NCBI RefSeq assembly: GCF_030253575.1
Contig: NC_080565.1
Location: 9,148,001-9,212,000, forward strand
Reading direction: 5' to 3'
DNA length: 64,000 nucleotides
From: Rhododendron vialii
Taxonomy: Eukaryota; Streptophyta; Magnoliopsida; Ericales; Ericaceae
The position numbers and the translations under genes were made by a program. Of this stretch, positions 45,905 through 55,842 are shown in pieces. Under the pieces are notes generated by a model. It was not told the DNA's origin. It was given only the letters and a program-made list of their open reading frames with translations, and did not search any database. The first letter of the stretch is position 1. Every line of letters starts with the position of its first letter.

Positions 45905-47002
45905 TCACACCCCACCATTAAGTGAAAGTAGAGTCTCCACATATGGAATCGCCATCTCACCACAATCACGGTCACACCACAAAAATGTACGAGCTTTAGG
46001 ATCGTAAAGGCCTATCCCCGTGTGCCCAACCGATATCACAACTTGACCTTTCCTCGTAAGAAACAAAGGCTTCACATAGGTAGGAAAAGGAACCCATTGT
46101 TCTATTGCCCAAGGCATGACAAACAATCTAGTCCATGATTCTTTCTTCCCATACTCTTTCATTGCAAATATCTTGAGCAGCTCTACACCGATATCGCAAT
46201 ACACGCAAAGGAATCCCCCCAATGCCACCAAATTCATATTATCATCTTTGCTCCAAAAGCTTGGCAGCGGCACCTCCTTGAACTGTCCCTCAACGAAATC
46301 AAAATAAACAATGGCACATGAGCGCAACTCTCTCAACTCTCTCTCATAAATCACGAAGTGAACAACTCCATTCACAACGACCTGATTTTCCAACGAAAGG
46401 ATACCATAACGATTGTCGTTAAAGATGTTCCAAGAATCGTTTCTGAAACTGTAAATCACCACAGAGATTTCATTTCCTTGCTGCGAAGCAACAAGCACCC
46501 TATAATCATCAGCAGTGGAATCGTAAGAATGTCCGTAAATCCCGCGAAAAGGAAGCTCGTAAGGGCATTTTATTCTCTTGTACCATGCGATTGATGGGTT
46601 CCAAAGAACAAAGGACTTGCAAGAGGTTCCGAAGGACAAGCGGTCATGAGCCCACAGTAGTATTAAACCATCGCAAGAGCACACGGGCCGTAAACAGGAA
46701 TCCGAGTAGTTCCTCGGGCGTTGGAGGGATTTGAATTCGTGATCGGGGCTTTCGAAATCGAATGAAAGGAAGGAGCCGTTGGTTGCGAGTAGAAGCCTTG
46801 GGAAATCGGGAGATTGGGTGGATCGAAGGAAGTGGGTTTTGATGAATTGAGGGTCGGAGATCATGGATAGCCATGACTTGCAGACGCATTTGTATCGGAG
46901 TATGGATTGGACGGGGAGTCTGGAGAGGATGTCGAATACGAGTTCGTCGGGGAGTTTCGGCCGGTTGATCTTCTTGCCGTTCCCTCGTGAATCGCCTTCC
47001 AT
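45905..47002 (-). CDS. F-box protein with F-box-associated domain, copy 1
   Basis: A single-exon gene of 365 residues. I start it at the ATG at 47000-47002 (MEGDSRGNGKK); the frame is open further upstream but without an ATG, and that part is MITE. The F-box is at about residues 15-58 ([20 protein letters not shown], then [20 protein letters not shown]). The F-box-associated type-1 domain follows: CSCDGLILL, SFVLWNPSIA, DSTADDYRVLV, NGVVHFVIY, LGGFLCVYCDIG and AMKEYGKKESWTRLFVMP. It ends IPYVETLLSLNGGV. Predicted SCF ubiquitin-ligase substrate receptor; target unknown. Closely related to the genes at 55843-56946 and 62658-64000, and the most diverged of the three. A PIF-like MITE sits 18 bases upstream of the ATG. 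Confidence 0.93.
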   Translation of the reverse strand: MEGDSRGNGKKINRPKLPDELVFDILSRLPVQSILRYKCVCKSWLSMISDPQFIKTHFLRSTQSPDFPRLLLATNGSFLSFDFESPDHEFKSLQRPRNYSDSCLRPVCSCDGLILLWAHDRLSFGTSCKSFVLWNPSIAWYKRIKCPYELPFRGIYGHSYDSTADDYRVLVASQQGNEISVVIYSFRNDSWNIFNDNRYGILSLENQVVVNGVVHFVIYERELRELRSCAIVYFDFVEGQFKEVPLPSFWSKDDNMNLVALGGFLCVYCDIGVELLKIFAMKEYGKKESWTRLFVMPWAIEQWVPFPTYVKPLFLTRKGQVVISVGHTGIGLYDPKARTFLWCDRDCGEMAIPYVETLLSLNGGV

Positions 47003-47022
47003 TGTCTCTCTGTAGGTTCTAA

Positions 47023-47479
47023 GAGCATCCGCAATGGGAATAATCAAAATCGATAATCAAAATGTGTCACGTCAGCATTTAATTATCCATTTAATTCATA
47101 ATCAAATCTAACAAACTTGATCTCCACATTGGTTATTTTTGTATCCTTATAAAAAAAAACCCTTACAATACGCAATGCATCTATGTCTAATTGCAAACGA
47201 GTTCCAATCACGCACTCGACCACACCAAATTATTTGTCTCGATGAGACGATTCTAATGTGAGGTGTTTTTTAATTTTTTAGTTTTGAATTTAGTTATTGA
47301 GTTTGTTTATTGAGTTTTGGTTATTGGTAAAAGTTGTTAAGTTTGATTATTCAAAGGTTAAAATTTGATGAGTTGCTAAGAGGTTGCTAAATTTGGTTAT
47401 TACAATGTGAGCACTTTTTTGTGCAAATATTGCTAACTTTAGCAACTTTTTAATTTTGATTATTACATTGTGAATGCTC
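47023..47479. mobile_element. MITE, PIF/Harbinger-like, in the 5' leader of F-box copy 1
   Basis: 457 bp with ends GAGCATCCGCAATGGGAATA and ATTACATTGTGAATGCTC, flanked by TAA (47020-47022 and 47480-47482). The interior has repeated GGTTATTG/GATTATTCAA phrases. The element begins 21 bases from the F-box start codon, so the native promoter lies beyond it or the MITE supplies promoter sequence. Confidence 0.9.
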
Positions 47480-47839
47480 TAACGCACTAGTTGGAAAGTC
47501 TTTATTTGGAACCCATGGGGAAAAGAAGAGGAAAGAAAATAAAATATACCAGTATATTGTTTGGCATAGGAGGAAAGAGAGAAAAATATAGCAAATGAGG
47601 AATCAAAATTCGGAAAAAAAAAAAAAGGAAGAAAACTTTTATTTTGATTACATACTCCCAAAATCTTATTTTTCTTTTCTTTTCTTTCCTTTCCTTCCTT
47701 TTTCTTTTCTTTCTTTTTCTCAAGTTCCAAACGGACCGGTAGAGTGAAGTGGAAGGGGGAGCAAAGTTTAGGGTACGTTAATTTTATAAATTAATTTAGG
47801 TAAAAATAATTTTTTTCCCATTTTTCGATTCATCTCAAC

Positions 47840-48414
47840 TAGGGGTGTTCGAAAAAACCGTCAGAACCATAAAATCGATCCGATCCGGACCGAACTGTCC
47901 TATTTGATCCTGTTCTGCAGTTTTACGGTCAGGTTATCGTTCCAAAAAAATAAGAACCGATAATTTTGGTTCGGTTACTGGTTCTTCATTAATGAACTGT
48001 GGTTAGAATCAAACTGGACCGTTTAAAACTAAGATAAATATAACAATACATATGTATAATTAAATATGTATTTGAATTTGGTAAGTTAATCTTTTCCTTG
48101 CTAAACTTAATTTATTTAGAGATGAAATCTCATTTGTTAGGAAAGCTTTTATTTTCTTCATTCTTTTTCTATTCTAGGAGATTATCTTCTTATTTCTTTA
48201 ATTTTATGAGTTCATATTTTGTGAATAAATGTTTGAATACTTATTGGATAGAACCGAACCGAACCAAAATCGGACCGGTGTTGCAGTTTGGTTTTAATTA
48301 GGTTCCCTGCATATATTGGTTATGTTCTAGTTCTTAATTTTCTAAAACCGTTTGAAATGATCCGGTTATTGATTTTCAAAAGAACCGGACCAATTCGAAC
48401 CGTGTACACCCCTA
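47840..48414. mobile_element. hAT-like MITE
   Basis: 575 bp with ends TAGGGGTGTTCG and GTACACCCCTA, flanked by an 8-bp duplication ATCTCAAC (47832-47839 and 48415-48422). Subterminal regions carry repeated AACCGGACC/GGTCCGGTT-type phrases (for example AGAACCGGACCAATTCGAAC near 48381), typical of hAT binding sites. Confidence 0.92.
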
Positions 48415-48659
48415 ATCTCAACTCAATAATAACCACAAAAGTTTGACACAAAACTTACAAAAGAGAAAAAAATTTGAATAAGGACAAAACGTGCACTTTT
48501 TTTAAAAGTAAAAACAGTGTTAGTGAAACGAGCCCTAATACTAATAAAACCCATGAATTAAAATTTATGTTTATTTTCCTTTTTCGTTCGTTCATTTTTC
48601 TTTCTTTCGCTATTACTTTCCATCATCCTGTTCTTTTTAATCAGAAAGCCTCTTACAAG

Positions 48660-49110
48660 GGTTTTTTTTTTTTTTTAAACAGCGAAAAAGAAATTTTATT
48701 AACCTTTGAATTGTTACAATGATTAACAAGAGTAAGGAGATAACAACACAGTGTCTAATCCGAGACCCAAATCTTATGTTGGCAAGTCGCCAACCAAGGA
48801 AACACCAAAGTGGGACAAGCTTAAATACCTGAAAGGCCTAAAGCCCAAATACATGGGACAAACCCAACAATTAAACCAGATGGTACGCAACCCAAACCCC
48901 TAAATGGCCTAAAAACCCAGAATACAAGGGACTAAGCCCAAATAAACCCTACCACATAGCACACCCTAGCTAATGGTGCCGAACTTCACCGCCCACCACC
49001 ACATAAGTAGGCCACCACCCAAGAAGACGACAGACCGCCGCCGCCCCACGAAGCCGTTAGGCCAAGGAATCAAAAAATCTCAAGAGATTAGCCGACGGAG
49101 ACGCACATGA
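48660..49110 (-). mobile_element. 5'-truncated L1-type LINE, 3' end only
   Basis: The T-run at 48662-48676 is the A-tail of a minus-strand element whose 3' end reads AATAAAATTTCTTTTTCGCT, a typical plant L1 terminus. It is flanked by the 10-bp duplication CTCTTACAAG (48650-48659 and 49111-49120). Units 1 and 3 of the F-box locus have uninterrupted sequence here. No coding part retained. Confidence 0.9.
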
Positions 49111-49120
49111 CTCTTACAAG

Positions 49121-49615
49121 TGAAAGGGCCAAAGTGAAATTGGGTAACCCTGAAGAAACCAAACTCTGCCCATCTTACAAGGCAGAAATCAACTGAAAAG
49201 AAGAAAGAGGAAGAAATATATCCACTACTTATCATTCTTGTAACAAAAATAAAAACATTCAATCAAATACGAAACTCCATGAAATGAAAATTAACATCTC
49301 TGTTTAAGCAGCACCAACGTTGCGCGCTGACCATTGATAAAAGAAACCTGCTATTGGTACCGATAGCATCCATACTAATATGGAAGATTGGATCGAGCAC
49401 CTACACATATTGAATTTGAACTAATTTTTTCACGGGCCCGCTCAGCTTTTGTTTTAAATTATTGAACGGCTCAGATCATCCGTGTGGGACCCAGAGTGGG
49501 TCCCGCGTGCCCGTCGGTACCCCATAGGTTTCCACTTGTCGGCCCCTTCAGCTTCATCGATTGATAAAATCCAAGCTCCAATGTGCTCTAGGTCCCCATA
49601 CAATCGTTGGGATTA
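49121..49615. other. Unit 2 spacer; MITE-like palindromic patch
   Basis: Mostly unit sequence shared with the other F-box loci. At about 49415-49525 the phrases TTTCACGGGCCCGC, GAACGGCTCAGATCATCC and GGGTCCCGCGTGCCCGT suggest another degraded foldback element. No gene. Confidence 0.4.
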
Positions 49616-49623
49616 CATACCCA

Positions 49624-50102
49624 CTATGAAGCACCGACACCTCTAAAGGTCGAAGTATCGCAATGTCAGGACACGGGGACACGGGGACACCGCGGGACAC
49701 CTTGGAGATACGTACGGGACACGCCACGTGGCGTGTCCCATATTTTAATATTAAATTTTGAGGGGGACACCGCTGGGGACACGGCGGGGACACCGATGGG
49801 GACACGGCAGGGGTCAAACTATAATTTTTTTTAAAATTTTGGGGGCCAAACTGTAATTTTTGAAAAATTTGGAGGTCAAACTGTAATTTTTTTTAAAAAA
49901 ATTTGGGGCCAAATTATATATTTTTTAAAATTTCTGGGTGCTAAACTATAATTATTTATTTATTTATATATATATATAAATAAATAAATAAATATACACG
50001 TGTCGTGTCCCCCGCCGTGTCCGTGTCTCCATTTTTTTAGAATTCCCGTGTCCCGGTGTCGGTTTCGGTGTCCGTGTCGGTATCGGTGTCCGTGCATCAT
50101 AG
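49624..50102. mobile_element. MITE with GGGGACAC subterminal repeats
   Basis: 479 bp with ends CTATGAAGCACCGACACC and GGTGTCCGTGCATCATAG, flanked by the 8-bp duplication CATACCCA (49616-49623 and 50103-50110). Left of centre there are about ten copies of GGGACAC/GGGGACACGG, mirrored on the right as GTGTCGGT/GTGTCCGT. The middle is AT-rich, with four roughly 35-bp degenerate repeats of GGGGNCAAACTATAATTTTT and a TATATA palindrome near 49970. The 8-bp duplication suggests the hAT group; I have not seen the autonomous partner. Confidence 0.88.
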
Positions 50103-50110
50103 CATACCCA

Positions 50111-51826
50111 CCAAAACTAACTTCCTTCAATAAGAAAGCTTGTTTATACCCAAGTCTCTGTGTAACTACATCCAGGTGATATCCAACTCCATAAATTCGA
50201 CTCTCAAACTTCCCTTACAGTGTGGATCATACCATTGCCAAGAAGATACCCTACAGACAAAGCAATCAAATAACTAAACATCAAACGATAGAATGATTAA
50301 GCATGCGGCTACATCAGCCAACCTACAGTTTGATAGGTCCAGACATTACCCCTACGATCCAAAACAATTTGATAGGTACAGAAGAGTAGATTTTTTGTCC
50401 CCCTGTTGAGAGGTACCAGTTAAGTAACGTACAAACAAAACCACAAGCCTACAGCATAAAGATAACCTTCGCTTTACTATTTAACGTCAAAACCAACAAA
50501 TGCATAATCATATTTTTGACAGAGGAAAACAAATTTGCAGGTGCGGCATCTCCACTTGGTCAGTTGGTTCTGTTCCGTTTAATGCATCTCATCCCCACTT
50601 GGTAATATGCGTTCATCAACCCTATCTAAAATATCACCCACAGAAAAAGTCAAAGTCCATCGGAAGACACTGACATATATAACTCACAACATGGTCTAAA
50701 TCTCGACCACCACTTCTAATTCTAGATTGTCTCAAGAAAACTCGAGCAGCAGATCATAGTGATTGCTTCAAACTACGAACAACAGATACATACACTGGAA
50801 ATGGATACGACATGGAATGGATACGCGGATACACATTTTGCCAAAAAGTAGTACACGGCTACATGCACAAGTTGGAGGTATGATGTTTTGTGTGTGTGTG
50901 TGTGTGCAGCTACAAATCTATAACCATGAGATTAGAGATAAGGTACAAGATATTATGAAAAATCGTGATGGACAAGGAACTCAAGAATTCCTAAAATGGG
51001 CATGGACACTGTTAGAAAATGCTAATTTATCTTCCTAGTGTTTCTATAATGTGGCTTATTCAATTCTCCATAAATTGTTAGTGAGCTTTAAACATATGTA
51101 ACTTGTATTAGATAGTAATGTCAAATTTAAAAATTTTGGTAGCACGCTAACAAGTTTTCAAAATGTGTCAACATAATTGACAATCTTGTACTCATAGACA
51201 CCTACAAAGTATCCAAAACATTGCAAAAAGAGTGTCGGACACGTGAGACAAAGACGTGTATCTTTCTTTGAATAGTTCGTGTTACTTAGGCTTCAAGAAT
51301 AATGTTTTGAATTTTTTTTGTACCATTCAAAATTATTGATTGAGATCTTTTGAACGAAAAACATTCAAAATATAATTTTGGGAAGTAGTTTATTTTCAAA
51401 GTTAAAATGAAACGATCTACCGTAAAAAGCAAACAAAATGGGACAGAGGGAAAACCAATATAGAATTTTTAGTCCTTTCAAGTTTTCCAAATTCCTATTA
51501 TACTTAATTTTATATATAAAAAGACGAGAAAATATCATAACAATTGCTTTTTTTGAAAAGTTGCAATGTGTTCAACACTTCTGCCTGACTCAAAGAAGAA
51601 AAAAGGTACTCCTTCCATCCCATGTTAATCATCCATTTTCAAAAAGTATTGAAAGCCATCGCATGCATAACTAGAGATTCCGTGGTTAACTTTCTTATTC
51701 CTAGACATTAAAATAAGGATTTAGTGAGGTAACTCTTTCACAATAGCTGATCCTATCCCCATCAGTTGGAGGTCTCCAATCCCCAACAGAAATGAACATA
51801 AACTGGATTCAATATGCAATATGTTA
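50111..51826. other. Unit 2 spacer, no gene
   Basis: Degraded repeat shared with units 1 and 3. It includes a (TG)n tract at 50889-50906 and a Stowaway-like remnant around 51330-51440 (ACAAAATGGGACAGAGGG) homologous to the element at 61150-61379. Confidence 0.5.
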
Positions 51827-52853
51827 TCTATTCTAATATATAAAGGGAGAGCACCCTTTGGTGTGGACAATTTTTTGAAGCTGGCTCACAATTTACAGTT
51901 CCCAAATTGTCCTCCCAACAACAAGAAGAAAAGAAAAAAAACGGCACAAATCAAATAACCTCTGCACAAACAACCGTTAAAATCATACCCACACAACCCC
52001 ACGTATAAGCACTAGCAGTTACACAACTTTGCAAACTGCACTCTGTAGAGAACTGTTTTCGTCCTCAGAGGAACTGTTATGGCTGCCAAAAGCTGACGGT
52101 TGATCCAACCAAGGAAAAAGAAAACTAAGAAGGTACATTTCCTCTAATATAATTATCCTTCGTTCACTACTTTTTCCCTTACTTGCCCTGTCATTGTCTT
52201 CTCACTTTTTCTTTTCCGACTTTTCCCTTTCAAAAACCTTTGGACAAAGGACCCCCAAAAAAAACCTTGAAGCACACATATTCTCCGACCAAAAAACCTT
52301 TGGATCGTACAAAAACCCCAGGTGCAGATTCAGTTCGGTGACCAAGCCAAGTAAATACTACTTATCTCGAGGCCGAGGCAGCTTGAGGCCGAGGCCGAGG
52401 TGACTTCCACACGCAACGTGTGCGCTCCGGCACTTTTTCTAAATTTTGCTATGTGAAAAGCCAATGAAATTTTGTTGCGTTCCTACTGAGAGAAAAAAAA
52501 CTATTGTTCAATTACAGTTCTTAACTTACAGTAGTTCTAAAATTAGTTGCAGCTTTTTTATTCGGGAATGGAATGGATATGATCAACTACGGTAGTTTTT
52601 CCCACATTTAAAGAGTAGCAAATTGGGTACTTTTTTGGCTTCAAGTGATGAAAGTGGGGGTACTCGGCTCCCCACTTTTTCTCCCCTAGCAACATGTTAT
52701 ACCACAACTAGAGGCCGGGGCACACGCGATGCATGTGCAAGTTGGATTTGTACAAATTTTGTGAAAAATCGATCAAACATTAAACATAAACAAATTTTGC
52801 AAATTTTGACAAAATCCAATTTGCACACGCATCGCGTGTGGCCCAGCCCCTAG
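51827..52853 (+). mobile_element. Non-autonomous Helitron
   Basis: A 1027-bp insertion between A (51826) and T (52854). It begins TCTATTCTAATATATAAAGG and ends CCCAGCCCCTAG, with the 3' hairpin CACACGC-ATC-GCGTGTG (52824-52840) ending ten bases before the CTAG, the diagnostic structure of Helitron ends. Units 1 and 3 lack it, giving an empty site near 44220 and 61750. There is no Rep/helicase ORF. Near 52425 another CACACGCAACGTGTGCG hairpin and, at 52720-52850, a larger palindrome (GCACACGCGATGCATGTGC paired with the terminal stem) suggest a nested or captured earlier Helitron end. Confidence 0.88.
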
Positions 52854-53538
52854 TACATATAAATCCTATCTATTTTCCCCCACATGTGGTACCAGATTTC
52901 TGAGTTGTAGCTACATACCCATAATCTGCAATCCTACTCGTAAATCTAGTTATATACAATCAAATAGTGTCACATTAACTCGGGCGTGATTTGATTCCAA
53001 GCTCTATGACTGTTTTGCTAATATGGATGTTCTGTTATAATGTTATATGAGACAGTGGAGAAACAACATCCAAATATCTACTCGCCAAAAAAATCATCCA
53101 GTATCTTAAACCATCACTTTGCAAAAAACAAGTAATTGTTACGTCTGCAGAAAGTGCTACAAGAGAGGGAAAGTCGGAAAGATGACGCGTTGTACCTTAG
53201 CAAGGACAATAATTCATTGGAGATGCAATACTGAGTACCTGGTGGGTTTGTGGGATATCTGCTACCTCAAGACGAATACTTTGGAGTTTGGACTATCAAT
53301 AACACAAATTATGTTTAAATTAAAGAACAAGTTTAAACCATCTTTAATTTATGTGTTTCTCATATTGTTACTAAGTGGAAAAGGAAGATCCGTTGGAGGT
53401 CCCGTTTTGCAGACTAGTATTTGAACTAATCTTCTGTAAACTTAACCATTAAGTCTTTTACTCTTTTTGACAGTTTTGCTAAAAACGCAGTTCTGATACT
53501 TGAGGTTGTCACAAAAGTTTCAGTTATCTGATATTAAG

Positions 53539-53733
53539 TTATTCAGATAACTCGAGCCATCTATTCCACTCGTAGATCCACGGCTCTACCATCTCTTCGT
53601 TCTTGGTGGCGTCTACAGCCTCGGCAGGAATATCGTACGAAACTTCCACTCCATCGGCACATAGCCACATAGCGTGGCATACCAGAGCAATGTAGTGAGT
53701 GACAAGCACTCGGTAGAATAAAGTAAACTACTC
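53539..53733 (-). other. Terminal-exon-like segment, unrecognised
   Basis: One minus-strand frame is open for about 64 codons and ends in TAA (complement of 53539-53541). It reads TLFYRVLVTHYIALVCHAMW, then LCADGVEVSYDIPAEAVDAT, and ends VEPWIYEWNRWLELSE. Normal composition and an acidic, Trp-rich tail make a captured gene fragment likely. I do not recognise it. Units 1 and 3 lack it, so it arrived with the 53.53-55.48 kb insertion. Confidence 0.35.
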
Positions 53734-54059
53734 AATACACCAATGAATGACAGGGCAAAATACAGATCCATGTAAAAGCGGTAACACGTATTAGTGAAAA
53801 TCAACACATAAAAGACTCATAGCATTGACCATAGTAAAATCAATCCGAGATTTTGACTCTTTTAAACTACTACTTACTCCATTCATACTTATTTTTAATA
53901 TTAAAATATTCATGATTGTCGAAATTGCTCTCTGTTCAACCTGATTCAAGAAAGAAAAAAATGTACAATTTTACAACCAAGTCTTATATGTAAATGCCCT
54001 CAGAAGGGAATTTGCCAATGGGACCCCCTCTAGCAATATATATTTTTGTTATGTGCGGA

Positions 54060-55330
54060 GGGATTTTCCAGTCTACAGGAAAGTGAGGAGCAGAATGGGA
54101 GATTAAAGGGAGTGCAAATTAGTAGAGGAGGACCATCAATCTCACATTCTTTTCGCAGATGACTCACTAATCTTCTGGAGTCTGGACGACAGAAAAAGCA
54201 GAATGTGAGAGGGTGGAAACAGGTTCTAGATGAGTATACAAATCACCCATGCTGCTCAGTGCTAATGTTTCAGGAGAAGTGAAAAGGGAGTAACAAGGAA
54301 TTCTTGGATTTAGCAAAAACAAGTATCTTGGACTGCCATAAATAATTTGGGAGATCGAAAAAGGCAGCACTTGAGTACATAAAGGGGAAAGTGGTGAACT
54401 GGATTAAGCGATGGAAGATACCATTGCTTAGCCCAACTGGGAAGGAGGTCCTTGTTTAATCTGTCTTGTTGGCCCTTCCTAGTTATGTAATGGCTCGTAC
54501 TAGTGAGGATGACGGCGATCGCAGTGAATATGGCACATGATGGCTCCAATGAAGATACAAATCCTTCACCCGGAGGTATCTCAAGGTATTCTCTCAATTA
54601 ATGTCTCCTTGTGCATTAAGAAATCCCAGTAAATCCTGTATGCCACGTGTGTGGATTGAAGGAGGAAAAAACACAGAATAGATCATTCAAATATGAGAAA
54701 GCTGTCCAGGTGTGGTTGCTTTGGCTATCCAGAATCAGGCCTGAGATTCTTGCACATATGGTGCCAGAGATGCAATGCAAAAACATGGGACATTGCTTAT
54801 TGCTTACAGGGAACACAGAAACAGCCAATACTGGGGCTGTTTGCAGTCATGTTGGCTTGTGTGGAAAGCAAGAAATGAATGGGTATTCAAATGCCACTGG
54901 ATAGATGAAACTCAGATTGTTATGGTCCCATTAGAGGAACATCAGGAATTTAGGAACTGCATGGAGAAAGATATGCAGAGCAGAGGGAGAGTTTAGTGGG
55001 GGAAAAACTGCAATAGCAACCTCCAACGTACGGAGTCCTACAAGTTTATGTGGATGGAGCTTGGGATGCGCTGACAAATAAAGGGGCTGCGGGAGTCGTG
55101 GTCCAGAATAACTAAGGAGAGATTCTAGCGGCAGAGGCTACCCCATTGGCTCATGTTTGTTCGGTTGAAATGGCGGAGGCTATATGTTTCCATTGGGCAG
55201 CAAAGACGGGAATGTTCAGTTCGGGGACATAGTATATGTTGGAAGGAGCTGTGCAGCACGTCCTCAACATGTTTCGGGTTAATTGTGAGGTTAAAAGCAG
55301 CCTGGGGGTCCTCATCAAAGATTCTAATTC
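54060..55330 (+). mobile_element. L1-type LINE fragment: RT end, zf-RVT region and RNase H
   Basis: The reverse-transcriptase active-site box reads LFADDSLIFWSLDD around 54150-54200. Further on, 54690-54900 carries the CGLKEEKTQNRSF / WLVWKARNEWVFKCHWID text of the zinc-finger region that follows RT in plant L1s. At 55040-55230 is a plant-type RNase H domain (YVDGAWDALTNKGAAGVVVQ, then AHVCSVEMAEAICFHWAAKT). The frame changes several times along it, so it is decayed, and no 5' part (endonuclease, ORF1) is present. It lies inside a block absent from the other F-box units. Confidence 0.85.
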
Positions 55331-55842
55331 TCTAGTTGGACGTTTTCACTATCGTATTTTCACTTCATACAAAACTAATAACACGTAAGTATCGCTGAAG
55401 GCCCTATATATCCATGTGTGAAGTTGTAGTTTTGGCACTTTTAGGTTGTTATCTTTACAGTCAACTACTCTATATTTGATTTGGTATAACGGGTAGATCT
55501 GGTATTCGAGGTTCACGCGAAAGTGTTGAGTTGTGGCAATGATTATTGTGCATTTTGGTCCCAGGAAAGGCTTTGTATGCAATGCAGCAGGGTTTTTGAA
55601 CAAAAAGGATGTTAAGATCTGCGTAAGACACTTTATGACTTCATATCAATTTCAAACAATTTAGAATTTGGTTCAACTTACATCTAAATAAGTCGTCAAT
55701 TGTGTATTAGCATGATGGTACCACCAACTATTAGTCAATGATGGGAAAGCAATGCATTAGGCACCAACTAGAAAAAGGAGTCAAGATAGAGTATCTGAGT
55801 TACCTGCTCTTGATGTTTTTCTTGGTGTTGCCTCCACACTTT

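Larger units (their letters stand above)
41640..47020. repeat. F-box locus, tandem unit 1
   Basis: This is the first of three copies of one locus; the others are about 48500-56990 and 59430 to beyond 64000. Landmarks shared in order are AGTTAAAGGGCCAAAGTGAA (41978), a region near 42490 with GAAGACAACCTACACGC, the Stowaway-like CCTCCATCCCATATTACTCA (44027), GGACTATCAATAAC-type text near 44630, GTTCTGATACTTGAGGTTCT (44893) and finally the F-box gene. No second gene is visible in the 4-kb lead, which is mostly degraded repeat. Confidence 0.85.

Noticed and set aside
47002-47047. Upstream extension of F-box copy 1 by 15 residues
   Set aside because: It begins at TTG, lies partly in the MITE and is not shared with copy 2; the ATG at 47002 matches the family start.
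47479-47730. Lys/Glu-rich minus-strand ORF
   Set aside because: Generated by a TTTC/TTCC low-complexity tract.
49607-49834. Gly/Thr/Arg-rich ORF
   Set aside because: It lies within the GGGGACAC oligomer array of the MITE and has no protein character.
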